DNA from: Campylorhamphus procurvoides
Lineage: Eukaryota > Chordata > Aves > Passeriformes > Dendrocolaptidae
Length of the DNA stretch: 64,000 nt
Reading direction: 5' to 3'
Assembly: GCA_013396655.1 (NCBI GenBank)
Contig: WBMV01005970.1
Location: 154,937 to 218,936 of the forward strand
The notes beneath the pieces are model-generated. The model ran no database searches and was not told where the DNA came from. It saw nothing but the letters and a program-made list of their open reading frames with translations. Below, piece by piece: positions 19,512-32,807 of this stretch. Positions within the stretch are counted from its first letter, which is position 1, and every line of letters starts with the position of its first letter. Position numbers and translations under genes: made by a program.

Positions 19512-22500
19512 AGAACCCATGGGCATGGCTCCCTGACCCCAGTTCCAAGCACTGGGCACACTGGGGTGCCAGGCAGCGTGGTGGGCATGGTGCAGGGTGG
19601 CACAGCCCCGGGGGCACCACAGGCTCAGGCACATCCTGCTGGCTGGGCTGGGTGTGGGTGACACATGGCAGGGCCAGGGCAGTGGCAGCAGCCACAGGGC
19701 CAGTCCTGTCAGCTTTGACTGTCTCATCCAGGGGCTGGTGGAGCTGAGCCCCCTGGAGCTGCCCCTGCTCCCTTGCCATCAGCGCTGGGTGGCTCTTCTT
19801 CCACAACAGCCTCATGTCCAGCTTCCTCCCATCCCTAAGGAGAGACCTTTGCAGACCAGCTGTATTGCTGAGGACTCTATTATAGAACTGGATTTGTCAC
19901 AAAATAAATTCCTGATTTACCACTTGGCTGAAGCTCTCAGGTGAGCACTGACTGAATTTACAGCTGAGACCAGGCAGGACCAGGAATTTTATGCCTCACT
20001 ATCCAAAACTGCCAATTTCCTTTATATTTCTCATGCCTGCAAACCTGCTGTGCTAAAGCTGTCCTCAGCTCCAGCTTGGACTCACTGATGCCTAATAGGG
20101 CACTGAGCTCACAGCTCCCATCCACCTTCCACTTCCATGGCTCAGCAAACCTGCTCCCGGTTCCTGGCAGAAAAATGGGTGGGGAAAGCCTTTGGTTCCT
20201 GCCGGTTCCTTTGAAGCTGTGATTTGAAGCGGGTGGAGAAAGGGAGAGCCCGGCAGGTGCCGGGATGGGTGTCTGGGCATGGACATCCCAACACAGGCTG
20301 TGCTGTGAGCGCTGCCCATCTGTGACTCAGGGGTGAGGGAAGGGTGAGGTGGCAGTGGCAAACCAGGAACCTGTGCCAAGATGCCAGGCTTGGACTTCTC
20401 CCTGTGTTTGGGAAAGGACAGAACAACCTTTGGGTGAGAAAAGGACTGACAAAAAACATCACTGCCTGCGTCGTGCTCCAAGGCTTGTGTCCTGAGGGAT
20501 GTGCTTTTCCATGGAAGAGCCAGGCAGGCTGGGAAAGCCCACAGAGGGAAAGAGAGGAGGGTATTTGCCACCTGTGCCAACCCTACCGAGCATTGGGCAA
20601 TAAGGAAGCAAAAGCAATGGCTGAAAAAACCCCAAGGCAGCAACGACAAGGTGTTGCGTCACTGCTGGGGAGATGCTGTGCAGAACACTTCCCTCTGTGG
20701 AGCAAACCACCCACAGCCCGGCCAGGAATGTTCTGGCTGGCCTGTCTCCAAAGGAGAGCAGGGAGGGGACACAGCGCTGTGCGTGCTGGCACTGGGACAC
20801 CATCCTGGGCAGGATGCTGGGAGCCCCCAGAGCCATGTGCCAGGCCCAGGGCTGGGACATCTCAGCAAGGGGCATTCCTCCTTCTTGTGCCATGGAACAC
20901 CCCAGGGTGGGATCTGTCCCCAGCAGCCTGGGGCCAGGCAAGGTCCTGCTGCTCACTGCCCACCCAAGGCTGGAAGGGAGGGGGCTACTGCCAGAGCAGG
21001 TCCCATCCTTGGGTACGGAGGCACATCGCAGGAGATGTGAGCAGCATCAGGCTTCACTAGAAACCACAGCTGAGAATCAGGGGATTTTAGAGAGGGTTTT
21101 CAGGGGTGAGCTCAGCCCTGCTCCCCTTAGCCTTGGTATCCTGTAGCAGCAGGTGAGCTTTACAGTTCCTTCCAATCCAGTCCAAGGTTTTCTTGTTTTT
21201 CCAACTGCTTCTTAAATTGTCCAGGTTCTCCAGGATTTTTCCCCATTGTTGGCTCTTTATGAGCCCCCCAATGTGGGTGTGAAATCCCCCCAGTAGTCTT
21301 GAGTTGTTCCTACACACACATATGAGATTGGTTTGTGCCCCCACATTCCCTCATCCCCTGGTTTCTCAGGACACAACCTGGGGGAAAAGACCTGCAGGGA
21401 GGGGACACCTGTTTGACCCACCCCGTGTCCCCCTCTCATGCTGTCTTACCTCCCTCAGGGTTCCAAAATGCCTGTCCCTGCTGTCACCATCTCCCTGGCC
21501 TGCTGGAAGCCAGCAGAGCCCCTGGCAGGCTGTGCTGCAGCTGGATCCTGCTGTGCTGCCATTCCCGGTGTGAACGGCAGAGGCCAGACCGTGGCCACGC
21601 TCTGAGTGGGATGGAAGCTGTTCCAGCAGCAGCAGAGTGTGCTCAGCCTCTGTCACTGCTCAGCACTCCTTTCCCTTTCACTTCCATCCCACCAGTCTCT
21701 GCTGCTCCATCCGTGCTGGTGCCACACTGGGTGTCACAGCTGTCCCCCCTGACCAGCCCCTGGGGGACACGGGACACTGTGGGACCACCCGGTTCTTGGT
21801 GGTTCACACAAAGACAGGAGAAGTTTTTGCTGTCAAGCCAACTGGGTTCTGTGAGGGCAGAGCATGTGGAAAAGCCCCTCCAAGTCTTTCCCACCGGCAT
21901 CACAGTGTTGGTGGACACGGTGCCATCAGGTGGAGCTTGTCGTGTCGTCCTCACCTGCCTGTCCCTGCTGCTCCTCTGCCCCAGCCATCGAGGGGCTGGG
22001 ACATGGGGACCAGCACCCAGTGCCCACCACTGCCAGCTCTGCAGCTGCCCTGAGCTTGGTCACCTTTGCAGACACGGGGATGCTCCTGCTCATCCCCAAA
22101 ATCATGGCCTGAGGAGCTGGGGAACCCCAACACCTGTTCTCAAAGAGAAGCTCAGAGCCCCCCAAAACACACTGACCCTCCCAGACACAGATATTAATGG
22201 AAAAACTTTTATTTTTCCCCCTTTCAAGCACTGTTTCCTCCTGCCCTCCCTCCCGGCCTCCCTCCCTCCTCGGCCAGCCCATGGTGGGAAAGCATTAGGA
22301 AATAAAACAATATCAAATGTAATCAAAGGCAGGCTGGTGGGAGTTTGTCTTCTGGGGTTTCCTCTTTTATTGCTTTCTGAAAGAATAAACTTTCGGGAGG
22401 ACTCTGGAGTGATTTAGTGCAGCAGGAAAGGGCAGGAAGCTGGGAGCTGCCTCCTCCCTTTGATGGTCCAGCCTTGGTGATTTTCTTTCCAGTGATTGCC

Positions 22501-23029
22501 CAGTCAGATGATAAGGCTGGGAAGAGTTTGACTTGATGGGGAGCTACTTCATCCCCCAGCTCTGGGGCTGGGTCAGCAGGAGCTGCTGGGACAGGGGCTG
22601 GGGCAGAGGATGCTGCCTCAGAGGGGAGGATGGATGGAAGAGGGCGAATTCAGAGCAGTGCAGAGGAAACTGACCTTTGAGAAGCAATGTTCCTTACCCA
22701 CTGCTATTTATCCAGCATTCCCAGTGGCTCCTTCTGCCGAGCCTGACCCCGTGTGGATCCACGCCTGGCTGAGCAGAGGCTGCAGTGTGGTTTTTACCTG
22801 CATTCACCTTCAGAGAGGTTCCCTGCCTGCTGCTGGTGCCAAGCCAAACTGTCCCCAGCAGCTGGTCTGGTGTAAGAAACAGAACTCCATCAGCCCTGCC
22901 CTCTCCTGCCTAAGGAAGGGCTGGGGCCAAGGATGCTGCAGCATCCCTCAGTGCAGCCTCTGGTCCCAAAGTCCACCTCAACATGGGTGAGTTTTCACAG
23001 AGGAGGGGAAAACCACTGTCTCACTGACC
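19512..23029. other. Intergenic, no gene recognised
   Basis: Between RHBDF2 and CYGB. Open frames here are chance frames in GC-rich DNA without domains or consistent splice sites. Opposed polyadenylation-like hexamers occur near 22,205 (minus) and 22,300 (plus), with no supporting coding sequence. Confidence 0.5.
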
Positions 23030-23650
23030 CCCTACCCAGCCTTCATCACTAGGATTATTTTTAAATCAGTTTCTCAAAGCTCACAGTACCATTTCCAGGA
23101 CCTACTTCCTGCATTTTGGACCCTCTCAGCATCTCCAGAGCCTGTGCAGATAGTGCCTAGTGCCCTAGCAGGCACGGTCCAGGGGCTCTGCTATATATAG
23201 GTAGATATAAAATATCTAATTAAATTCTGAGTATAACCATAAGTTGCTGTTAACAGAGCCCCAAGTGATGCACAGCTCTTGGCAGAGAAATGGGCTTTCC
23301 TAAGTTTGAAATAAACCAATTTACCTGCTCATGCACTGCAGGGCTTTTTGTCCAGCCAATCCTCTACCAAGAAATCAATAAAAATAAGTGGAAGTATTTG
23401 TGATTATTTACTGAAATATCTAAAGAAAATAAATGAAAACCACACTATTGCTTAGAGAAGTATCCTCAAACCAAATCCCTCTGCTATATAAATATAAACC
23501 AAAACAATGTGGCAGAGCTCGATGATTATTTTATTTTAGGAGCTGTTTGAAACATCAGCCTTGAAACAGCAGCGTCTGTGGGGCAGTTCCCTAAAGCTTT
23601 CTCTTAAATCAAATATACTTGTCAATTAATGAAAAGGGCTTGTAATAAAC
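23030..23650. other. AT-rich island, candidate conserved non-coding element
   Basis: Composition shifts to AT-rich, with TAAT/ATTA cores and TATATA stretches and without tandem repetition. Such islands in GC-rich avian DNA are often conserved enhancers. Only composition supports this. Confidence 0.25.
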
Positions 23651-24049
23651 AGCAGGAGATGTCCCACCTGTTTGGGGCTGGGAGTCCTCCCAGCAGCCAA
23701 GTCCTTGGGTGATCTCCTGGTGCGAATTTGGGAATATTCATTGGGAATGTGCTTTTTTGGTGGTTTGCTCCCCGAGGAGAGGGCAGTGAGGGGATGGGAG
23801 CGTCCCCCCAGGCCAGTGCAAGTGGAGGGCAGAGGGGGCTGCTCTCCCTGCGTGGTGCCAGCTGTCGGGGTTCAGGTGTCCGGGAGCACCTCGGTGCCTT
23901 CAGCGCTGCTTTCTCCACCAGCACCCGAGGGATCCTGCAAAACCAGAGGGTGATTGGGCTGGGCTGGGGGTGCAGGCCATGGGCCCCACTGTCCCTGTCA
24001 CCGTGGGACACATGGGGCGAGTGTGGTTTGCCCTTTCCTCGGATCCCAG

Positions 24050-24310
24050 CCTTTCGCTCCAGGAATCCTCCTCTTGCTCCTCTCCCCCATCCTCCCCCTG
24101 CTCCCGGCTTTGCGAGGAGAGAAACCTGGCTGCAAATGAACCGGGANTCTCCTGGCTGCCAAACTCCCGGGAATTAATCCCGGCCGGCGCTGACAGCGTT
24201 TACATTCAGTGCTGCTCAGATAAACCGTATCAGCCGGCGCAGCTGAAGAGGAGCCGGGTGCGGAAGGAAGGGCTGGCTCCTGCTCAGTGTCAGCCCCACC
24301 GGGCTGGGAG
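24050..24310. other. CpG-containing patch with inverted repeat
   Basis: Higher CpG than the flanks, with one N at 24,147. It contains CCGGGA (24,167-24,172) and TCCCGG (24,178-24,183) as a perfect inverted repeat around ATTAA, overlapping TAATCCC, followed by two copies of GCCGGCGC and a GATAA core. No reading frame is convincing. Possible regulatory element. Confidence 0.3.
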
Positions 24311-26899
24311 AAGATTTTCCTGCCTTTTTTTCTTTTTGCCTTTTCCCTGGGTGCTTTGCTCTCAGCAAGGAGCCACCGAAACCACCACATTGGTGAGAGT
24401 GGTCCTGATGGAAGGGGGTTCATACAGAGAAGCCTGGAGCTCCTGGCTCTTATCCTGGTGCAGATAATGGAGAGGAAGAAGGGACATGTCCTTCAAGCTG
24501 GTGGGAACCTGTAAGCTCTGTCTTCTGAAGCTTCCCACCCTGTGCCACCCAGCACACACGGGAACACTTTGCACCACCAGCTCCAGTGGGATGGAGTTTA
24601 ATAGGTTTTCTAATAGATATATTAATAACTGCAGTGCAGTTATTGCATATGCTCTTTTCTAATCTCCCTCTTGCAGTAGAGTCTGTCTCTCACAGTGACC
24701 TCCTGGCTCTCCCCTGGCTGTCACCGGGGCCCACCAGGATATGGACACAGATGTGCCACCTCTGATGCCACATCAGCACCAGGCTGGCAGAGCCATTGTT
24801 CCTCCAGCTTGTGGTAGGCACTGGGCAGGGAACCCAGTGGCCAGTGGGGTGGGGTGGAGGGTTTATCTTGGGGCTGGAACATGGGAGACAGGCTGGAAGC
24901 ACACCCTTTGCTATGCCCTCACGATCAAATTCCTCTCTCCCTCCATCTCACAGCCCATAAAACACCACCGGGGCCACCAAGGTTGTTTCTCAGTGCTGGA
25001 CCTCCACCAGCTCCCTTGGGCAAGGGGTGCCTCCTGGAGAGCAGCATCCCCAGGCTGGGACACTTGGAAAGAAGGTTGTTTTAGCACCCCATGAGCACAG
25101 GGCAGCCAGAGGGTGTGAGCCCATCACCCTGGCGCCTGGGCCAATTTTCCAGTGGGCTGTGAGCCTCAGCCTGCCACCCTGTCTCCTTTTCCACCAGCAC
25201 TTGCAGAGCACTGGCGTGGCCACAAGGTCCAGGTCACAGCATGATCGTCACAGCCACCCTGACGGGACTGCATCTGGGGGTAAATATTAGTATGAAGTGA
25301 AGGGCTGTATACATATTTTTTCCCTGCAAGGTAATGCTGAAATTCCCGGCTCCATTTCAACAAGCTGTTGGAAAAGCCAGCCCCGTGTCAGCGCCCTCTG
25401 GCCACTGCTGGGCCTGGCCAGTCTCAGTTTAGCATGCAAAGGTCTAAGAGCTTTGGGTCCCCACTTCAGCCTCTCCACTCTGGAGCCAGCCAGTCCTTTT
25501 GCTCGTGGTTTTGAAGCCAATGTTTCCCATCTGGAGCATAGCAGTGGGTAGGCTTTGCTGACTGTTTGCTTCCGCCTGGAATTGTATACAGGATGTGGCA
25601 GAGACTCCAAGGATGGCTTATTAATCACATTAACAACACCAAGTGGTTTTCCCCCCCACAAAAAAAGACACAGTGGGAGAAGACAGATTGCACCAGAGGT
25701 TATTCCTCTGCCCATGTGGGTTGGCCTCTGGTTCCCTTCTCCACAGCCACTGTTGTGAAGTCGTAGGGAAAGAAATAGGTTCCCCTTGCATGGCCACCCC
25801 AGTTGCTGTAGCTTGGGGACCCCAGACCAAGTGCCTGCCCATGCAAAAGCTACTCCACCATGTGTAGGGCTGGAGATCGTCATCACTGCCCCTCTGCCCA
25901 ACAGAACACAAGTCACCATCAGGCTCCCCAAGACCTTGGGCAGCCTCCAAGGCACTGATCTCTGCCCTCCTCCCTCTCAGCACCCCCTGAGTCCCAAACA
26001 GCCTCAGTCCTAAACTGGGATTACTCCCCTTAGAATTGCTTGTGGCCAGGTGCTGGTGGTTTCTACCACCCTGCTGAGGTGGGTTTTCCCTTCCCTGAAA
26101 GCCTGTTTTGTTCTTGGAGTAAAGAGCACAATAAATTGAATTTCTTTTCCAAGCCTTGTGCCCCAGGGGTATCAGGCTTATGGGACCACAGCATGTGTCT
26201 GTCTGTCTGTCTCTCTGTCCATCTGTCCTCTGCCAACAACTTTGGAAAGGTTGGCCAGTGTCAACTGAATTTGACAGAGGTCTCCAATACGTCATGGGTC
26301 TGTTTTGCAAACGAGGGAACTGCAAAGACCCATGGGGGGAAACCACGATGTGACCTGACCATGCTGGGACCCATCCCACTGCAACTGATCCAGGAGGAGC
26401 CACAAGGGACAGAGACATGGAAAACTGGGCTTCTGCTGCTCAGGGAGCTGTTTGTTATTTTTACAAGCTGGGAACTGTCTCACAGTCCTCAGTGGTTGTG
26501 GTAGTTGCATCTCATTGCCATCAGCACGCATTTTGGCCTGGCTGGGCTGGCAAAGGCGCAGAAACAGCTCCTGATCCAAGAAGAGACCTTGGAGGTTTGC
26601 ACAATGTACCTGGAAGCCAAAGGAAGAGCTCGGAGGAGGAGCAGACCTTCCCCTTCTCACCTGAGTGCACTGGTAAGACGCCGCCAGCCACCTCTACCAC
26701 CCTTGGTGCAGAGGACAGGGAAAGGCACATCCCCTGCCTTTGCTGCTGCTTTCCAGCCACGAAGCTCCCTCGCCATTCCCTCAGAGTGATCAGGAACCCC
26801 CAGACCCATCTGGCCAAGGGGCAGCCCCCCGATACCCCCTCACCTTGCAGCCACCCCATCAGAAAGAAATCAAGCAGAGCTGGAGGGGTTTGATTGATT

Positions 26900-27060
26900 T
26901 ATCCACTGAAGATACAAGTTTCAGTTTAATAACACCATTTTGTCCGGTTACAAACATACTAAAAACCTACAAAAAGAAAAACAAGTTACACCCATCGTAC
27001 ACGGAACGGCAAGTATAAAACCAGCACGGAAGCGCCGAGAAACACGAACATGAACAGGAT
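26900..27060 (-). CDS. Unassigned terminal-exon candidate encoding a hydrophobic C-terminus
   Basis: On the minus strand a good 3' splice site (tctttcctgttcctgctgcag, with a CTGAT branch-like motif about 35 bases upstream) opens a 24-codon phase-0 frame, 27,060-26,989, then TAA. The peptide starts ILFMFV and ends FLGASVLVLYLPFRVRWV: one membrane-spanning stretch with a basic end. ATTAAA on the minus strand at 26,930-26,925 would allow cleavage near 26,900-26,910. CpGs are clustered here against a CpG-poor background. I do not recognise the protein. No upstream exon could be assigned with confidence. It could be the end of an unlisted gene, an alternative last exon of CYGB, or chance. Confidence 0.35.
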
Positions 27061-27109
27061 CTGCAGCAGGAACAGGAAAGACACGGAGTTACATCAGACC
27101 ACGCCAGCT

Positions 27110-30100
27110 CATGTCGGTGGGTCACGGTGGGACTGGTTAGGACATACTAACAATTAGAGACAACTTCAGCTATGGAAAAGAATTAGTGTCACAGCCTGTC
27201 GAAGAGGTCAGACCCAGGCGGGTAGTTTTATCCCTCCCTTTCCCTAAGTTGGTCCAAGGTCAGCACATGGGTTTCCCTTCCATCCATCCGTCTGCTGTCA
27301 GTGGTGCTGGCCCCGAGCAGCCAACATCTGGCACCCCTGCACCAGGGCAGCTTCCCTCCTGCAAGGGGCAGGGAAGGCTGAGCTCCAGCACCAGAGTCCA
27401 GCCAGACAAAGTCTGGTCCCCACAGAAGTTACTGGACACCCCCCGCCAGAGAGTGGGGAAACACTGGGACCCCTTTACTGGGACACAGTGGAGCAAAGTG
27501 GCAGAGATGCAAGAGGACTCTCCTGGGACAGCCCACAGCTCGGCTACCTTGGAGATTTGTCTCACCACAGAGAAGATGAGGGTGGTGGCACAAGGTCCCT
27601 AAGGGTCCTGGTGGTGCTGGGATGTCTCTCCAGTCAGCCAGGGGACTGTGGAGCTAAACCTGCCATGAGTTTTGGCCACAGGAAGGGGGGAGAGGATGGA
27701 CAGGATCTGTGCCCCATCCCAGTGCTTCCCATTTCCTCAAGTGCTCGGTTCCCTCTGGCCAAATGTTGAACTTGGAGTGGGGGGGATGAAAGTTGGTTGA
27801 TATGAGTGGGTGTCCCCAGATAGAGCCAGGACAAGGTGCTTGGATGGGGACATTGCGCCAGGGACACCAAATCCCCCTCCTTACTCAACATTCATCTACC
27901 TCTGGCAGGGGGCACAAAGGGTTTCAGACCCAAATCACAGGTCCAAGCCCAGCCCTGATAATAATGGCAAGTCACTGGCTGAGCCAGGGGCTGGATGGGA
28001 CTGGGGGTCACAGGGATCCTCCCCAGGGCAGGAGAGAGACCAGCATGTGCTGGCACCATGTCCTGAGCCCCAGCTTCTTGCCTGTGAATTTTGGGGAAAG
28101 GACTTTGCAAGTTGGTCCCTACCTGCCACCACATAGGAGAGCAAAGCTCAGCCCAAAGTGCCCTTAGCTCAGCCTGACTGTGCCAGGAGATGAAACACTG
28201 AGCTCCAGAGAGCGAGACCTGAAGGAAAGGGGGAATAAAGGGGTCCCCAGTCAGCTGTGGAGGGTTCGTGGACGGGGGTGAATGGGGCTGGCAGTAACAG
28301 GGGATGACTGTGCGTGTGTGCGTGCTGGAGAGCCATGCACAGAGGCAGGACCCGGCCTCCCTTTCTGTTCTTCCACACGGCATTTATCAGCCCTGTCACT
28401 CTGGAATGGTATTTTTTTTCCTTTTCATTTTCATCTCTCCCCAGATGAGGATTTTCTCCGGTTTAAGCAATACCTCCTCTGCTGCGAGCGGCAAAGAGGG
28501 GGCGTTCGCTTTATCTCCATCTCCTCCCCCCTGAGCATCGCCCTGGCTGCCCTCCTGCTTCATGTTACTTCCTACAAAGCTGGTAAAAATAAACATGTTT
28601 TTGTTCACATCTATTGGACTGGCCTGCAATTTGGCTGATGGGGATGGGGGGGTTGCTCCTCGAGGGACAGCAGCTGCACACATCTGGATTTGCTTTAGGA
28701 AAATGTTCCTTGAAAAAAACCCAAGCCCAGCACACACATGTGTGGGCGACGAGGCCGTGGGTCAGGTTTTTTCCTAGGGATTTAAAAAAAAGAAAGGAGA
28801 AACCAAGCGCCCTTCAAAGGTGAGGTGGGGGGACCTCACTGCTGCTCCCCAAAAACCAAGGCACTCGGGTAGGTTGGGAACAAACATGGGGACTTTCCAG
28901 CCACCCCAAAGTGGCTTCCCTGTGGACTGGGAGCCCCGTTTTGGCTGTGGGAAGGGAGGGGAAGAGTTTGGACTGCAAAAATAAAATTCCCACCTGGACA
29001 ATATTAACCTTAAAGGTTAATGTGCAAATTTTGACTAAAGATGAAACATCCCTGTACAGAAACATCCCTGACCCAGCATCCGCAGAGCGCAGGGAGTGCA
29101 TGAACTCATCAAAAATATGTGCTGCTGGCCTCAAGGTTTTGGCAGGAATCAGGGAAGCTGTGCTCGTGAGAGTCCCATGATGTGCACACACAAAAATATA
29201 GTCTAACAGTCTTGGTCCAAGTGATCTCTCTCCAGTCCTGCACTGGAGCAAATTCAATGGCTGAACAGGATTTTCCCACCCATCCCTGACCTGGGCAGCA
29301 GCAGCTGCTTGAAGGATGCCTTCACTGCTGTGTGAGGGATGAGCAGCTGCTTTAACATTCCAACTTGAGCTGCTGGCACCTGAGGGGCTGAATTTTGGGG
29401 GTGCTGGCTCTAAATGACAGCCCACCCCGTGAGCAAAAGCAGCATCACTTCTCACCCTGTGCCTGTCCCTTCCTTTTACAACCCCCTTGACCTCACACCC
29501 TGCCGTGCCAAGGACAGCCGTGCCCTGAGCCATTATTTCCACACAACCCTCTGTGGACACCCAGGACGTGCCATAACTCCAGGTGCCATTGCTCTGTCAG
29601 GTTTACTGTGGGATGTAGAAAGAAAAGAACTGCAAGGCCAGAGTGGCTCTAATGACATTATTGAAGCCCTGGGGCTATTTCAGGGCTAACTCTGGCCCTG
29701 TGGCTCTGCAGGAAGGCAAGGGAGCACTGGGAAATGCAGCCAAGAAGTTCAGAGCCCTCTCCAAATCCCCCTTTGCCCAGAGCCAGGGCACTGCCTGATG
29801 GCACAAACACCTGGCTGCATCCAGCAGAGCACTCCAAGGGCACATTCACCCAGACACACCTGCCCTGCTGCTTTGAGCAGCTGTCCTGGGGTTGCTCCCC
29901 AGCCTGTGTCAACACCTTGGTGTGATGGAAGGGGCAGGGCTGGGGTCCATGGGATTGCCCCTCTGTATAAGTTCTCACAGATGCTGAGCAGAAACCTGCT
30001 GTTACAAAGGAAAGGGGAAAAACCTTCTGGGAGTTCTTCTGGGAACAGGCACATGGTGCTGGGCACCACCTCCTCAGAAGTGCCAGGGCTTTGGGTCGAA

Positions 30101-30915
30101 AGGAGCCCCTTGGCATGGAAGCAAAACACCAGAAGGATTAAACCCTGTTTCTGGGGATGATTAAAAGCACAGGTGAGCTGGCTGGAGGTGAGCAAAGCAC
30201 GAGTTTCTGTCTGTCTGCTCTGGAGGAAGGAGCTCAGCCCCAGGGGAGTGACTGCTGCCCCCTCCAGCAGTGTCCCCACGGCAGGGGGATGTCCCCGAGG
30301 TGGCCCAGGGGATCCCAGTAGGAACCACGGGCCTGCTGCCTATCCAGCTGGCATGCAGGAGAGGAGCTGGTCTCTCTCAGGAAGCTGCCAGCTCTCCAGG
30401 ACAAGTAGTGGAGCGAGGCCAGAGGAAATCTTGGAAGGGAACCCCCTTCCACTTCAACAGATAACACTGCCCTTAGTGCTAGAGCTCTAAAAATAAGAGA
30501 CCTTTAGGGAAATACTGGATGACAAGGATTCCAAAGCTTCCCAGCACATCTGACACATCCCCAATCCTTTGCCAATCAGTTCCCAGAAATCCTATAAATC
30601 CAACCACACGTGGGCAGGAGCCAAGGGGGCTGCTCCTCCTCCCTTTCTTTGTAACTGCAGGGGAAACTGAGGCACAAACCAAGCAGACTCACCCGGAGGT
30701 TCAGCAGGAGTTGGTGTGGCAGGTGGGATGAGTGCTGCAAGACCTGCAGCCACGTTTTGGGGGGTGAGGGAGAAGCCTTTGTCAGGCACAGACAGGAGCA
30801 CTGCCATCCCTGGGGGAGACACAGCTCCTGCATGGGCTGATTTCTACCAGGCACTTTATCTGAAGGAACCCAGTTTCACCAAGAGGGCAGGAATATGTAA
30901 ATGTACAACAAGTCA
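27110..30915. other. Intergenic downstream of CYGB
   Basis: No gene recognised. It includes a plus-strand exon-like segment at 28,445-28,582 (see findings) and otherwise ordinary GC-rich non-coding DNA. A 248-codon minus-strand open frame at 28,814-29,560 has no domain or coding-like composition that I can see. Confidence 0.45.
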
Positions 30916-30921
30916 TTTATT
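30916..30921 (-). terminator. CYGB: Probable CYGB polyadenylation signal AATAAA
   Basis: TTTATT on the plus strand, AATAAA in CYGB orientation, about 1 kb after the stop codon. This gives a 3' UTR length in the range known for the human gene. Confidence 0.5.
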
Positions 30922-31921
30922 AATTTTAACAGAGAAGGGACCTTTCTTCACACCCAGAAATCCCTCCTGCTGTGTCCATGCCATCTTTCCCTCTACTGAT
31001 CACAGCCTGAACCCCCCTTCTCACCCTGAACAAACAGACCTACACTCACCAGCTCCCAAGGCAATGGCACAACATGTGCCACCCAAGCCCATCCCCAGGG
31101 AGCTGAAGGGCAGTGGGTGGACTCACCAGCTCCCTATATATGACACAGGGATCTCACCTACACACCATGCTCCCAGCAACGAGGGGAGGCAGCCCAAAGG
31201 CATCCTACCCCTTCCCCACTCTCTCAGGCTGCAGGAGCACATCTCTCCCACCCCCTTCCCTCCCTCCAGCCCCAGGGGGGTTTGCAGCAGCCAGACAAGG
31301 TGAGGGGCTATGGATGAGGGGAGAGGCGACGGGTGCTGCCAGCCCAGAGTGCAGGGTGACGGGCACAGAGAGCAGTGTGGCCACAGCTGCCAACCCTGCC
31401 ACCCTGCCAGGTGATACACAAAGTGCAAAGCAAAGCGTTTTCGGTGCCAGCCAGGCGGCCGGAGGTCTCCATAAGCATCGTGCCCCCAAAAGCCAGGTTT
31501 ACCCAGGGGCTTCGCATGGAAAATGAGGGTTGTGTTGTTCGTCATCGAACGGGGTGGCGGCGCTTGTGCAAGGGACCTTGAGATGGTGCAAGTGAGGCGC
31601 AGGATTTGGGAGGTGGTGATGGACAGGCCAGGACAGTAAGACGGAGCCAACAACCAAGCGCTCTCCCCTCACTCTCTGCATCCCCTTCCAGCGTCCCCTG
31701 CGACTTCACCCCGACCCACCCACACCCTTCGTGATTCTATAGGTTTTTTTGGCTTACTTAGTTTGTTTTTAAACCCCATGGAGATCAAATTGTGACTTGG
31801 CAGCTGACAGAGCTGGCCCTACCGGGCTCCCCAGACTGAGCAAAGATCTTGAGAAGAGACCAGAGTGAAGTCCTGGGGTGAGTGAAGCCCTCCCTGCCCC
31901 TCGCCTGGCCCCACTGGCCGC
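30922..31921 (-). other. CYGB: CYGB 3' UTR
   Basis: Follows the TGA at 31,924-31,922. It contains a CpG-rich stretch at about 31,380-31,680 unlike its flanks. Extent is inferred from the nearest canonical AATAAA. Confidence 0.55.

Positions 31922-32807
<886 letters not shown>

Noticed and set aside
26195..26230. CTGT-rich tract as a microsatellite or CRISPR-like repeat
   Set aside because: A short imperfect GTCT run only; simple sequence with no spacer structure.
28814..29560. 248-codon minus-strand open frame
   Set aside because: No recognisable domain, mixed low-complexity composition, no matching splice sites, and it spans AT-rich and GC-rich DNA alike. Most likely a chance frame.
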